A stretch of DNA of 64,000 nt from positions 186,001 to 250,000 of the forward strand of contig NZ_BAFZ01000089.1 in NCBI RefSeq assembly GCF_000308575.1. Direction: 5' to 3'. The stretch's first letter is position 1; the number at the start of each line of letters is the position of its first letter. Positions 40,158 through 49,478 of the stretch are shown piece after piece. Position numbers and translations under genes: made by a program. The notes beneath the pieces were generated by a model. That model made no database searches. It worked only from the letters and a program-made list of their open reading frames with translations, and had not been told where the DNA came from. The DNA is from Nocardia exalbida NBRC 100660. GTDB lineage: Bacteria > Actinomycetota > Actinomycetes > Mycobacteriales > Mycobacteriaceae.

Positions 40158-43100
40158 TCAGCGACCGGCGTCCTGGTACGCCTTGACGGCGGCTTCCAGC
40201 TCGTCCAGTGCCCGGCCGAACTCTTGGAAGTTCCCGCTGCGCATGGCATTTCGCACATTCTCGATCTTCCGGTTGAGCTCGGCGGCCGCGGCGTCCTTTG
40301 CGGGGGACGATCCGGGCGCGGGCGGCGAGACCGATGCGGGCGGCGGCGTCGCGGCGGTGCCGGTCCCGTTGTTGCCCTGATCGGCGGGCGGCGGAACGGT
40401 GCCCGGCTTGGGCCTGGTGCCCGAGTCACCGCCGAACGGCGTCGCCAACGCGCCCGCACCGGGGATGACCTGGTTCAGCGCGTCCGCCAATGTCGAGGCG
40501 TAGCCCACCTTGACGTTGCCCGCCTCGTCCCGATAGCTCACCAGCACGCGCAGCAGCTGCGGGAAGGTCGCCGTGTTCGGCCCGGTGTTGCGTTCGTTGT
40601 AGAACGGCTCCACATAGAGAATGCCGCCGTCCGCGACCGGCAAGGTCAGCAGATTGCCATATTTGATCTTGTTCGAATTCGACAGCAGCGTTTTCTCGCG
40701 CGATACGTCCGGCGAGGTCGTCATCCGGTTCTGCGTCTGCTGCGGACCCAATGTCTGTGTATCCGTGGGCAATCGAAGAATCGTGAATTTCCCGTAGCCG
40801 TCCGGATCGGAGCGCACCGAGATATACGCCGCGAGGTACGGGCGGTTGTAGCCGGTCATCGCGCTGGTCAAATTGAACGTGGGCTTGTTCGTCTTCGAGT
40901 CGCCCAGCAGCACGTAATACGGCGGCTGATTGGCGGTGGTCCCGCCCTCGGTGGTCGGATCGGCGGGTACCGACCAGAAGGCGTTGTTGGTGAAGAACTC
41001 CCGGGGATCGTCCACGTGGTACTTCGACAGCATTTCGCGCTGGACCTTGAACAGATCCTCCGGATAGCGGAAGTGCGCCCGCAGTTCCGGCGAGATCTCG
41101 CTCTCCGGCTTCACCGCGCCGGGGAACACCCCGCGCCAGGCCTGCAGCACCGGATCCGACGAGTCCACCTCGTACAGGGTGACGCTGCCGTCGTACGCGT
41201 CGACCGTGGCCTTCACCGAGTTGCGGATGTAGCTGACCGACTTGCGCGGCAGCATGCGCCCGGTCTTCTTGTCGATGCTGTCCTCGACCGCGCCTTCCAG
41301 CTGGGTGTTCTGCGCGTACGGGTAGTTGTCCAGCGTGGTGTAGGCGTCCACGATCCAGACGATCCGTCCGTCCACCACCGCGGGGTAGGCGTTCCCGTCG
41401 GTGGTCAGCCAGGGCGCGACCTTCTGCACCCGCTCGCGCGGACTGCGGTTGAAGATGATCTTCGAGTCGTCACCGATGGCCGAGGAGAACAGGATGTTGC
41501 GCTCGGCGTACTTGGCCGCGAAGGCCAACCGGTTGAACCAGTTGCCGATCGGCACGCCGCCCTTGCCGGTGTAGGTGAATTGCGCGGTGTCGGAGTCGTA
41601 CTCGCGCGGACGCTGGCCGTCCATCGCGCCGACGATCGCGTAGTCCGGGTTCGCCTGCGAGATCAGCTCGCCGAAATACACCCGCGGCTGGTCCACCCTG
41701 ATCCGCTGCTTGTCGGCGGGCGTGAACAGGTCGCTCACCATGAAGATCGGGTAACCGCCGTCGCCGCTGCCCCCGGCGGCGTTGGGATCGTCCGACGGCG
41801 GCTTGTTCACCCGGTTGGCGGGGGCGGCGACGAAGCCGTTGCCGTGCGTGTAGACGGTGTGCCGGTTGATCCAGTCGGTCTGGTTGCCGCTCAGCGCCGC
41901 GGGCGAGAGCTCCCTGGCGGCGACGATGTAGTCCTGCACGTCGCCGTCGAGGTTGTAGCGGTCGATGTCCAGCGACTCCGGGAAACCGTAGAAGTTCTTC
42001 AGCTGGCGCAGCTGAGTGAACGTGGGCGAGAGGATGTTCGGATCGAGCAACCTGGCGTTGCCGATGGTGGCGGCGTCCACCGGCACGTCGAGCGGGTTCT
42101 TGTTGCTCTCGCCCTTGTAGTCCTTGTAATCGATCCTGTCATCGGTGATGCCGAACGCCTGCCTGGTCGCGGCGATGTTGCGTTCGATGTACTCGCTCTC
42201 CTTGTCCGCGGCGTTGGGTCGCACGGAGAACTGCTCGACCACCAGCGGCCACACCGCGCCGACCAGGATCGAGGACAGCACCAGCAGCGCGGCGGCCATC
42301 GCGGGCACCCGCAGATCGCGCAGCACGATGCCGGCGAAGAAGGCCAGCGCGCAGATCACCGCGATGGACAGCAGGATGAGCTTCGCGGGCAGAACCGCGT
42401 TGATGTCGGTGAACGAACCGCCGGTGAAGGTGGGCTCCTTGCGGCTGCTGGAGAGCAGTTCGTACCGGTCGAACCAGTACGCGATCGCCTTGAGCAGCAC
42501 GAAGGTTCCGGCCAGCAGCGCGAGCTGGACTCGCGCGGCGCGGGTGAGCGTGCCCTCGCGACCGGTCAGACGCAATCCGCCGAAGACGTAGTGGGTGACC
42601 AGGCTGGCGAAGAACGCGATGACCACCGCGACGAAAAGCCAGTTCAGCACCATGCGGTAGAAGGGCAGGTCGAAGGCGTAGAAGCCGACGTCGAGGCCGA
42701 ACTCCGGGTCCTTCTCGCCGAACGAACCGCCGTGCAGGAACAACTGCACCGTCACCCAGTTCGACTGCGCCACCAGGCCCGACAGCAGGCCGAGCAGCAC
42801 CGGGATGCCGACGCCGAACAGCCGCAGCCTGCTCATCACGGTGGTGCGGTAGCGCGCGATCGGATCGTTCGGGCCCGCCACCGGCACGAACACCGGCCTG
42901 GATCGGTAGGCCAGCAGCAGCGCCAGCCAGACCACCAGTCCGACGAACGCCGCCACGACGAGGAATAGCAGGACCCGGGTTCGCAACACCGTGAGATACA
43001 CGTTGCGGAAACCGACCTCGCCGAACCACAGCCAATTCGTGTAGGTGTCCGTCAGCCGCGGCCCGAGCAGCAGCAATGCCGCCAGGACGATGGCTGCCAC

Positions 43101-43160
43101 CAGCAGCACACGGCTGCGTCGGGACAGCGAAGGTAAGCCGGTGGGGGGCCGCATGCCCAC
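40158..43160 (-). CDS. UPF0182 large membrane protein (Rv3193c-like)
   Basis: A 1000-residue protein conserved throughout actinobacteria. The first 330 residues have seven membrane helices, beginning SRRSRVLLVAAIVLAALLLL, and contain the family phrase NWLWFGEVGFRNVYLTVLRT. A large extracytoplasmic domain follows (ERNIAATRQAFGI, DWINRHTVYTHGNGFVAAPA, YFGELISQANPDYAIVG) and a Pro/Ala-rich then helical tail. Mycobacterial homologues are about the same size. I used the GTG at 43158-43160, with GGAGAG 7 nt upstream, rather than a TTG five codons earlier. Role unknown; envelope assembly is often suggested. Confidence 0.9.
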   Translation of the reverse strand: MGMRPPTGLPSLSRRSRVLLVAAIVLAALLLLGPRLTDTYTNWLWFGEVGFRNVYLTVLRTRVLLFLVVAAFVGLVVWLALLLAYRSRPVFVPVAGPNDPIARYRTTVMSRLRLFGVGIPVLLGLLSGLVAQSNWVTVQLFLHGGSFGEKDPEFGLDVGFYAFDLPFYRMVLNWLFVAVVIAFFASLVTHYVFGGLRLTGREGTLTRAARVQLALLAGTFVLLKAIAYWFDRYELLSSSRKEPTFTGGSFTDINAVLPAKLILLSIAVICALAFFAGIVLRDLRVPAMAAALLVLSSILVGAVWPLVVEQFSVRPNAADKESEYIERNIAATRQAFGITDDRIDYKDYKGESNKNPLDVPVDAATIGNARLLDPNILSPTFTQLRQLKNFYGFPESLDIDRYNLDGDVQDYIVAARELSPAALSGNQTDWINRHTVYTHGNGFVAAPANRVNKPPSDDPNAAGGSGDGGYPIFMVSDLFTPADKQRIRVDQPRVYFGELISQANPDYAIVGAMDGQRPREYDSDTAQFTYTGKGGVPIGNWFNRLAFAAKYAERNILFSSAIGDDSKIIFNRSPRERVQKVAPWLTTDGNAYPAVVDGRIVWIVDAYTTLDNYPYAQNTQLEGAVEDSIDKKTGRMLPRKSVSYIRNSVKATVDAYDGSVTLYEVDSSDPVLQAWRGVFPGAVKPESEISPELRAHFRYPEDLFKVQREMLSKYHVDDPREFFTNNAFWSVPADPTTEGGTTANQPPYYVLLGDSKTNKPTFNLTSAMTGYNRPYLAAYISVRSDPDGYGKFTILRLPTDTQTLGPQQTQNRMTTSPDVSREKTLLSNSNKIKYGNLLTLPVADGGILYVEPFYNERNTGPNTATFPQLLRVLVSYRDEAGNVKVGYASTLADALNQVIPGAGALATPFGGDSGTRPKPGTVPPPADQGNNGTGTAATPPPASVSPPAPGSSPAKDAAAAELNRKIENVRNAMRSGNFQEFGRALDELEAAVKAYQDAGR

Positions 43161-43370
43161 GATGCCACTCTCCAAGGTCCGGCGACGCTCGCACCGAGAG
43201 GCCCGGCCGATGCGCCGCAGTCCGATGTTGCGGGTGGTCCTTCCGGACCGTCCCGGCCCACTCTACGGAAATCGGACACCATGCAGCTGGCAGGGTTGCG
43301 CTTGCCGCGCCGGAGAAACCAACATGCGGGCTTCCGGCTGCCCCCGTCGGCGGTTTGGTTGGATGGTCGC

Positions 43371-43952
43371 GTGACCCCAGACCTGCACGCCGAACTCGTC
43401 CTTGCCCGATCCGTCCGGGAGGTGGCGGAATTCGTCGACGCCGAGGGGTGGGGCAATCCCCCGCAGATGTTCGCCTTGGTGCCGACCGCGGACCTGGTCG
43501 CGGCGCAGCCCGAACTGGAGGAGCAACTCGACGAGGGCGACGAGCTGACGCCGGTCGCCCAGGAGGCTTTCCCGGACGACATCACCGGCGGCTCGATCGC
43601 CTTGGACGAGTTCCTGGCCACCACCAGCTGGCCTCCCGCCGTCCGCGGTTGCGTGCTGGTGCAGGAGATCGTGGTGCTCCCGCCGGACGCCGAGTCGACG
43701 CTCGACGACGCGCTCGCGCCGCTGCTGGCCGATCACGACGCCGCCGACGCGGCCGCGCGCGCCGCCGCCGAGGCGCACCCGGAGCGCAGGGAGGCCCGGT
43801 TGTTCGCCGCGGTGCTGCGCGACGGCGCGTCGCTGTGCCTGCTGCAGCTGCGCCCCGAGGACGACGCCGACGACTTCGGCGACCTCGACCTGCGCACCTA
43901 TCCCAACCTGGCACCCAACCTGGTCGAGGCCCTGCACCATACGTTCGAGTGA
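43371..43952 (+). CDS. PPA1309-family protein
   Basis: A 193-residue soluble acidic protein of a conserved actinobacterial family. Features are SVREVAEFVDAEGWGNPPQM, FALVPTADLVAAQPELEEQL, FLATTSWPPAVRGCVLVQEI and DLRTYPNLAPNLVEALHHTF. The GTG at 43371 matches the family start (TPDLHAEL...). It diverges from UPF0182, as it commonly does in related genomes. No catalytic motif; function unknown. Confidence 0.82.
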   Translation: MTPDLHAELVLARSVREVAEFVDAEGWGNPPQMFALVPTADLVAAQPELEEQLDEGDELTPVAQEAFPDDITGGSIALDEFLATTSWPPAVRGCVLVQEIVVLPPDAESTLDDALAPLLADHDAADAAARAAAEAHPERREARLFAAVLRDGASLCLLQLRPEDDADDFGDLDLRTYPNLAPNLVEALHHTFE

Positions 43953-44003
43953 ACAAACCCGGTCAGGCGCTCGACCGGCTCGCCGACAAGGCGCGCTGAC
44001 TCC

Positions 44004-44150
44004 ACGGACATCGAACGCCCGCTGGGACCACCGCCACAAGCGGCGCTGCTGCCCGCCGCAATCTCGGATGCGGGCCCGGTGCAGCCGGAGAGCGATAGCC
44101 TGCTGCTCCTTGCCGCACGGGAAGCCGCCCACGTGCCCTGCTACGCGCTC
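44004..44150 (+). pseudogene. Fragment duplicated from the DUF2342 gene
   Basis: Translation of 44004-44150 reads TDIERPLGPPPQAALLPAAI, then QPESDSLLLLAAREAAH. The intact gene at 45.4 kb reads TDIGLPLGPTGTAALLPAAI and QPESEILVFLAAREAAH at about residues 203-247. The fragment has no start or family sequence on either side, so it is a decayed partial duplicate about 2 kb from its source and on the same strand. Confidence 0.8.
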
Positions 44151-44214
44151 GCGGTGAACACCCAGAGCGGGTCGCGTGGCTTCCGGCCGGGGTCACCTGC
44201 CTCGCGTCGCGACC

Positions 44215-45240
44215 TCAGCCGCAGCTGACCGGTTCCTTGCCGGTGTTGATCTCGTTCAGCGACTGCACCGCGCCGGTGAGGTTCTCGACGCGCACCAGCC
44301 GCAGGCCGTCCGGGGTCCGCTGCTTGGCCTCGTTGCAGTTGGCGGCCGGGACCAGGAAGGTCTCCGCGCCCGCCTCGCGCGCGGCCATCATCTTGTACTG
44401 GATGCCGCCGATCGGACCGACCTTGCCGTCCTGGTCGATGGTCCCGGTCCCCGCCACGAACTTGCCGCCGTCCAGCTCGCCGGGGGAGAGCTTGTCGATC
44501 AGGGCCAGGCTGAACATCAGTCCCGCGGAGGGCCCGCCGATGTCGGCGAGATTGAAGGCGACCTGCACCGGCGGGCGGGCGCCCTCCCCCGGCGTCACGC
44601 CGAGGTAGCCCTTGGCCGGGTCGTCGGGGCGCGCGCCGAGGACGATCGTCGCGGTCTGCTCGGCGCTGTCGCGCCGGTACACCACGGTCAGCGTGCTGCC
44701 GGGCGCCTGGGACGCGACCGCGGTGACGACGTCCTTGGGCGCCGTCACGGGCGTGCCGTTGATGCTGATCAGCTCGTCGCCCGCGCGCAGCACATCGTGG
44801 GCGGGCCCGTCATCGGTCACCTTGCGCAGCAGCACCACCGTGGGCAGCCGAAGGTAATGCAGCGCGGCGACCTCGGCGTTGCCCTCGGAGTCCTTGAAGT
44901 CCTCCTGGTTGGACTTGTCGATCTCCTCGCGCGAGACGCCCGGCGGGTAGACCTCCGAACGCGGCACCAGGCCGTGCTTGCCGCTGGCCCAGAAGCCGAA
45001 CGCCTCGAAGATGCTCAGCCCGTCGCGCACCGACACCGTGGTCATGTTGAGATGGCCCGTGGTCGGATCGACTTCGGTGCCGCGCACGTCGACGACGTCC
45101 TTGCCGTCCACCTCGCCGAGGGTGTCGAAGGTGGGGCCGGGCCCGAGTGCGACGAACGGCACAGTCAGCACACTGCCGACGACACCGAGCACGAGCACCG
45201 GGATCAGAGCGGCCACCAGGGTGAGGATCCGACGATTCAC
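44215..45240 (-). CDS. PDZ-containing Lon-like (S16) membrane protease (Rv3194c-like)
   Basis: A 341-residue protein. One N-terminal membrane helix (LTLVAALIPVLVLGVVGSVL) anchors an extracytoplasmic chain. A PDZ domain lies at about 140-225 (GDELISINGTPVTAPKDVVT) and a C-terminal S16 Lon-like domain follows with the serine motif GGPSAGLMFSLALI and the downstream lysine in GGIQYKMMAAREAGA, which should form the Ser-Lys dyad. It resembles Bacillus YlbL. The GTG at 45238-45240 gives the length of Rv3194c. It diverges from the DUF2342 gene. Confidence 0.9.
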   Translation of the reverse strand: MNRRILTLVAALIPVLVLGVVGSVLTVPFVALGPGPTFDTLGEVDGKDVVDVRGTEVDPTTGHLNMTTVSVRDGLSIFEAFGFWASGKHGLVPRSEVYPPGVSREEIDKSNQEDFKDSEGNAEVAALHYLRLPTVVLLRKVTDDGPAHDVLRAGDELISINGTPVTAPKDVVTAVASQAPGSTLTVVYRRDSAEQTATIVLGARPDDPAKGYLGVTPGEGARPPVQVAFNLADIGGPSAGLMFSLALIDKLSPGELDGGKFVAGTGTIDQDGKVGPIGGIQYKMMAAREAGAETFLVPAANCNEAKQRTPDGLRLVRVENLTGAVQSLNEINTGKEPVSCG

Positions 45241-45367
45241 CCGGACCACAGTAATGACAGCAGGCGACGCGAGGCGCCGGAGGCGGTCATTTTCCCCGGG
45301 CGCGCCGCCCCCGGTTTCGCGCCGCGCGAACATCGGGACGCTGTGCTACGCGCGTAACGTGAAGGGC

Positions 45368-46780
45368 ATGAACGACCTCCCCTTCGGATTCTCGAACCGC
45401 GACGACGACGATCGTAAGCGCGGTGACGAGCCGGGCGGTCCCGGTCCGAACGACCCGCTCGGTTTCGGTATCGGCGGGTCCGGCGCGGGCGGATTCGACC
45501 CGGCGCAACTCGGGCAGATGCTGACCTCGCTCGGCCAGATGCTCAGCGGCATGGGGCAACCCGGCTCGGCGCAGGCCGGGCCGGTGAATTACGACGTCGC
45601 CAAGCGGCTGGCCCGCCAGCAGCTCGGCTCGACCATCGCCCCCGTCTCCGCGGGCGCCGCGAGCGCGGTGGCCGATGCCGCGCATCTGGCCGAACTCTGG
45701 CTCGACAGCGCGACCACCCTGCCCGCGGGCGCCACCAGGACGGTCGCGTGGACCGCCAACGACTGGATCGAGCAGACCCTGCCCACCTGGCAACGCCTGT
45801 GCGACCCGGTGGCTCAGCAGATCTCGGGAATGTGGACTTCGGCGCTGCCCGAGGAGGCCAAGCAGTTCGCCGCGCCGATGGTCGGCATGCTGGCCCAGAT
45901 GGGCGGCTTGGCCTTCGGCTCACAGCTCGGCCAGGCGCTCGGCCAGCTGGCCAAGGAGGTGTTGACCTCCACCGACATCGGACTCCCGCTGGGACCCACC
46001 GGCACCGCGGCGCTGCTGCCCGCGGCGATCTCGGAGTTCAGTGCGGGGCTGGAGCAGCCGGAGAGCGAGATCCTGGTGTTCCTCGCCGCCCGGGAAGCCG
46101 CCCACCAGCGACTGTTCGCCCATGTGCCGTGGCTGCGCCAGCAGGTACTCGGCGCGGTCGAGGACTACGCGCGCGGCATCCGGATGGACTTCTCCGCGCT
46201 GGAGCAGGCCGCGCAGGACATCGACCCGATGTCGCTGGCCGATCCCGCGAAGCTCGAGGAGATCCTCGCGCAGGGCACCTTCGAGCCGCAGACCACTCCC
46301 GAGCAGAAGCAGGCGCTGGAACGGCTGGAAACACTGCTGGCGCTCATCGAGGGCTGGGTGCAGGTAGTGGTCGCCGAGGCCGTCGGCGACCGGTTGCCCG
46401 GCGCGGGCGCGCTGGCCGAGACGCTGCGCAGGCGGCGCGCCACCGGCGGGCCCGCGGAGCAGACCTTCGCGACGCTGGTCGGCCTGGAATTGCGTCCGCG
46501 CAAGCTGCGCGAGGCAGCGGCGCTGTGGCGCAGGCTTACCAGCGATGCGGGCATGACCGCGCGCGACCAGGTCTGGGCACACCCCGACCTGCTGCCGGAC
46601 TCCGACGATCTGGACTCCCCCGCCGGCTTCATCGACTCGGTGATCGGCGGCGGCGCGGCCGTGTTCGACGATCCGCTCGCGCAACTGGCCGAAACCGAGG
46701 CGCGCGAGCAGGCCGCGCGCGAGCACAAGGATGACGACGCCGGGCCCGACCTGGGCAAACAGGGCGGCGAATCCGCCTGA
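45368..46780 (+). CDS. DUF2342 / putative zinc-dependent metalloprotease (Rv3195-like)
   Basis: A 470-residue cytosolic protein of the DUF2342/TIGR03624 family. A Gly/Pro/Asp-rich lead occupies residues 1-75. Then come VNYDVAKRLARQQLG, WTANDWIEQTLPTWQRL and FLAAREAAHQRLFAHVPWLR. The ExxH in REAAH sits where related annotations propose a zinc protease motif, but the usual preceding His is Arg here, so activity is doubtful. FVGLELRPRKLREAA-type sequence near the end (LVGLELRPRKLREAAALW) is conserved. ATG at 45368. A partial copy lies at 44.0 kb. Confidence 0.88.
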   Translation: MNDLPFGFSNRDDDDRKRGDEPGGPGPNDPLGFGIGGSGAGGFDPAQLGQMLTSLGQMLSGMGQPGSAQAGPVNYDVAKRLARQQLGSTIAPVSAGAASAVADAAHLAELWLDSATTLPAGATRTVAWTANDWIEQTLPTWQRLCDPVAQQISGMWTSALPEEAKQFAAPMVGMLAQMGGLAFGSQLGQALGQLAKEVLTSTDIGLPLGPTGTAALLPAAISEFSAGLEQPESEILVFLAAREAAHQRLFAHVPWLRQQVLGAVEDYARGIRMDFSALEQAAQDIDPMSLADPAKLEEILAQGTFEPQTTPEQKQALERLETLLALIEGWVQVVVAEAVGDRLPGAGALAETLRRRRATGGPAEQTFATLVGLELRPRKLREAAALWRRLTSDAGMTARDQVWAHPDLLPDSDDLDSPAGFIDSVIGGGAAVFDDPLAQLAETEAREQAAREHKDDDAGPDLGKQGGESA

Positions 46781-46865
46781 GCCGCCTTGTGGACGAAGCG
46801 AGATCCTGTGGATAACTGAGGATTTCGGAGCGAGCCGCGCACCCCGCGATCCGCATACTGTTGAC

Positions 46866-47741
46866 ATGACAGCGATATGTCGTGGTCCTCGATTGCGCCC
46901 GAGGGTGACCGTGCTGGTCCGCCCGACCGGTGTGGTCCAACTCGGGTGCGATCCGGAAACCGCGGTGGTGCTCGGCCCGGAAGGCATGGACGCCGAGACG
47001 GTCCTCACTTTCCTCCGCCTGCTCGACGGTCTGCGCACCAAGCCGCAGATCATCTGGCGAGCCGGAGAATGCGGCATAGACGCCGAACGGGCTGTGGCAT
47101 TGCTCATGCTGGTGGACGAGGCCGGGCTGCTGGACCACCCGCAGGACCGAGCCGGCCAGGTGCGCGCGGTGCGGGTGCACGGGCTCGGTCCGCTCTCGGA
47201 CGCGGTATCGGCCGGGCTGCGCGCGCTCGGCGTGCAACCGAGCCGGTCCCGGGACTATCCGTCCGGCACGGCGACGGTGCGGTCCTGGGGAGCGGACCTC
47301 GTCGTACTCGCCGACACGCTGATGCCCGATCCGCGGCTGGTGAGCGAATTGGTACTGCACCGCATTCCCCATCTGCAAATGCGCATCCGGGACAACAAGG
47401 GCGTCATAGGGCCTTTGGTGCTGCCCGGCGCGACCAGCTGCCTGCGTTGCGCGGACCTGATCCGCTCGCAGAACGACGCCGATTGGCCGCACCTGGCGGC
47501 CCAGCTGCTCGGCCGCGTCGGACACGCCTCCCCCGCCGGGATCGCGGCGACGACGGCGGTCGCCCTCGGCGAGCTGGAGGCGATCATCGCCTGCTCGGCG
47601 CGGCGCACGCCGGCCACCCTGGACGCGACTCTGGAACTGGATCTCGATTCACATGTCCTCGATCGGCGCAAGTGGGACCGCCATCCCGCATGCGCGTGTG
47701 CGCGCGTTTCCGCAGGCCTCGCGGCCGGAGCCCCGACGTGA
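46866..47741 (+). CDS. ThiF/E1-like or cyclodehydratase-like protein (Rv3196 position)
   Basis: A 291-residue protein. The N-terminal part (VTVLVRPTGVVQLGCDPETA) and the middle (VRVHGLGPLSDAVSAGLRAL) resemble the E1-like fold of thiazole/oxazole peptide cyclodehydratases. CLRCADLIRSQNDADWP holds a CxxC pair, and the end has HPACACA, so a four-cysteine zinc site is likely. No precursor peptide or dehydrogenase is nearby. A CATACT box 6 nt before the ATG and no ribosome site suggest a leaderless mRNA. A DnaA-box-like TGTGGATAA lies at 46807-46815. By position it is the Rv3196 equivalent. Confidence 0.75.
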   Translation: MTAICRGPRLRPRVTVLVRPTGVVQLGCDPETAVVLGPEGMDAETVLTFLRLLDGLRTKPQIIWRAGECGIDAERAVALLMLVDEAGLLDHPQDRAGQVRAVRVHGLGPLSDAVSAGLRALGVQPSRSRDYPSGTATVRSWGADLVVLADTLMPDPRLVSELVLHRIPHLQMRIRDNKGVIGPLVLPGATSCLRCADLIRSQNDADWPHLAAQLLGRVGHASPAGIAATTAVALGELEAIIACSARRTPATLDATLELDLDSHVLDRRKWDRHPACACARVSAGLAAGAPT

Positions 47742-47789
47742 TCAAGATTGCCGTGGCAGATCGGCCGCTCCGTCCGCCATGATGGGTAC

Positions 47790-49133
47790 GTGTCTGAGAT
47801 CGTGCGCCGTCGCTCGTCCCGCAACGCCAAGTTGGCCAAGATTCCGCTCGGCATCGCCGGACGGGCGGCCGTGGGGTTCGGCAAGAAGCTCGCCGGAGGC
47901 GACAAGTCCGAGATCAACGCGCAGCTCAACCAACGCGCCGCCGAGCAGCTGTTCACGGTGCTGGGCGAGCTGAAGGGCGGCGCGATGAAGTTCGGGCAGG
48001 CGCTCAGCGTGATGGAGGCCGCGGTCCCGGAGGAGTTCGGCGAGCACTATCGGGAGGCGCTCACCAAGCTGCAGGCCGCAGCGCCGCCGATGCCCGCCGC
48101 CACCGTTCACCGGGTGCTCGACCAGCAGCTCGGCACCCAGTGGCGCACTCGCTTCCGTGAGTTCGACGACACCCCGGCCGCGTCGGCCAGCATCGGGCAG
48201 GTGCACCGGGCGGTGTGGTCGGACGGACGGACCGTGGCGGTGAAGGTGCAGTACCCCGGCGCCGACGAGGCGCTGCGCGCGGATCTCAAAACCCTGTCCC
48301 GGATGTCCGGTCTGGTCGCGTCCGTGATCCCCGGTGCGGACGTCAAGCCGATCCTCGCCGAGATCACCGAACGCACCGAGGAAGAGCTGGACTACCGCAA
48401 CGAGGCCGCCAACCAGCGTGCCTTCGCCAAAGGCTTCGAAGGGCACGCCGAGATCGTGGTGCCCAAGGTGGTGGCCAGCGCGCCGAAGGTGATCGTCACC
48501 GAGTGGCTGGACGGCGTCGCCGTTTCGACGATCATCAAGCAGGGCGCCGAGGATCCGGCGGGTACCCGCGCGCTGCGCAATCGCGTGGCGGGGCTGATGG
48601 GCCGGTTCCACTTCTCCTCCCCGGAGGTCGTCGGACTCCTGCACGCCGACCCGCACCCCGGCAATTTCATGATGCTGCCCGATGGCAAGCTCGCGGTCAT
48701 CGATTTCGGCGCGTGCGCACCGATGCCGGACGGCTTCCCCGCGGTGCTGGGCCGCATGCTGGCCCTCGCGGTCGAGGAGCGCTTCGCCGAACTCACCGAA
48801 CTGCTGTACGACCACGGCTGGGTGATCCCCGGCCGGGTGGTCACCCACCAGGAGATCGCCGACTATCTGCGGCCGTTCACCGACCCGATCCAGACCGACT
48901 CGTTCCACTTCACCCGCAGGTGGATGCAGCGGGTGGCGGGCAAGGCGTCGGAGTTCGCCAGCCCGGAAATGAAAACAGCGCGGGCACTGCAACTTCCGGC
49001 GGAATACGTGATGATCTTCCGCGTGCTCGGCGGTTCCGTCGGCATCCTTGCGCAACTCGACGCCGAGCTGCCGTTCATGGAACTCGTCCGAACCTGGATG
49101 CCCGGCTTCAGCGAGGAGCGCACGGCCTCCTGA
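47790..49133 (+). CDS. ABC1/UbiB-family atypical kinase (Rv3197-like)
   Basis: A 447-residue protein, the length I recall for Rv3197. The family-specific KGGAMKFGQALSVMEAAVPE (KxGQ-type motif), ASASIGQVHRAVWSDGRTVA with the Ala-rich loop, VAVKVQYPG with the lysine, LHADPHPGNFMM (catalytic) and VIDFGAC (metal) are all present. UbiB proteins have ATPase activity and support quinone or lipid metabolism; in mycobacteria this gene sits next to whiB7 and has been tied to antibiotic tolerance. GTG start at 47790. Confidence 0.92.
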   Translation: MSEIVRRRSSRNAKLAKIPLGIAGRAAVGFGKKLAGGDKSEINAQLNQRAAEQLFTVLGELKGGAMKFGQALSVMEAAVPEEFGEHYREALTKLQAAAPPMPAATVHRVLDQQLGTQWRTRFREFDDTPAASASIGQVHRAVWSDGRTVAVKVQYPGADEALRADLKTLSRMSGLVASVIPGADVKPILAEITERTEEELDYRNEAANQRAFAKGFEGHAEIVVPKVVASAPKVIVTEWLDGVAVSTIIKQGAEDPAGTRALRNRVAGLMGRFHFSSPEVVGLLHADPHPGNFMMLPDGKLAVIDFGACAPMPDGFPAVLGRMLALAVEERFAELTELLYDHGWVIPGRVVTHQEIADYLRPFTDPIQTDSFHFTRRWMQRVAGKASEFASPEMKTARALQLPAEYVMIFRVLGGSVGILAQLDAELPFMELVRTWMPGFSEERTAS

Positions 49134-49162
49134 GTTCCACCCACCCGACTCGGTCGAGCCGC

Positions 49163-49296
49163 CAGCACTATTCCGCCCAACCACAGATGCCCGACCGTCG
49201 CACTCTGCCAACCCGCCGAGGTGCGAGTCCAGCACTATTCCGCCCAACCACAGATGCCCGACCGTCGCACTCTGCCAACCCGCCGAGGTGCGAGTC
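49163..49296. repeat. Two identical 67-bp tandem repeats
   Basis: Copies at 49163-49229 and 49230-49296, beginning CAGCACTATTCCGCCC and ending GAGGTGCGAGTC, with no difference between them. They lie between the convergent ABC1-kinase and whiB7 genes. The identity implies recent duplication. Confidence 0.9.
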
Positions 49297-49356
49297 TTAC
49301 GAGCACCGTTCGGGGCCGCGAACACGCAGCGCCGCAGGCGCTGCAAATCAAACACA
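49297..49356 (-). repeat. Dispersed palindromic element, copy 1
   Basis: On the minus strand TGTGTTTGATTTGCAGC, then CAGCGCC-TGC-GGCGCTG, then TGTTCGCGGCCCC. The same order occurs at 56837-56915 on the plus strand with few changes over about 45 bp. The core forms a 7-bp hairpin. Confidence 0.65.
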
Positions 49357-49361
49357 GACAC

Positions 49362-49390
49362 AGCCGCCCACCGGATGACGGTGGGCGGCT
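49362..49390 (-). terminator. Terminator after whiB7
   Basis: 11-bp stem AGCCGCCCACC / GGTGGGCGGCT with a 7-nt loop. On the minus strand a T-rich stretch (TGTGTCTGTGTTTG) follows. Confidence 0.75.
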
Positions 49391-49478
49391 GATCTGCTTT
49401 CTCGTTCGTTGGCTCGGTCCGTGTCGGGACCGACGGAATCGAGCACATCGACCGGAGGGAGGGAAATCACTCCCCGGC

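Noticed and set aside
40224..42968. 914-codon open frame on the plus strand opposite UPF0182
   Set aside because: Arg/Gly/His-rich shadow of a well-supported gene on the other strand; no domain or ribosome site.
46807..46815. Perfect TTATCCACA-type DnaA box (minus strand) as a replication origin
   Set aside because: A single box with no cluster, no AT-rich unwinding region and no dnaA or dnaN nearby.
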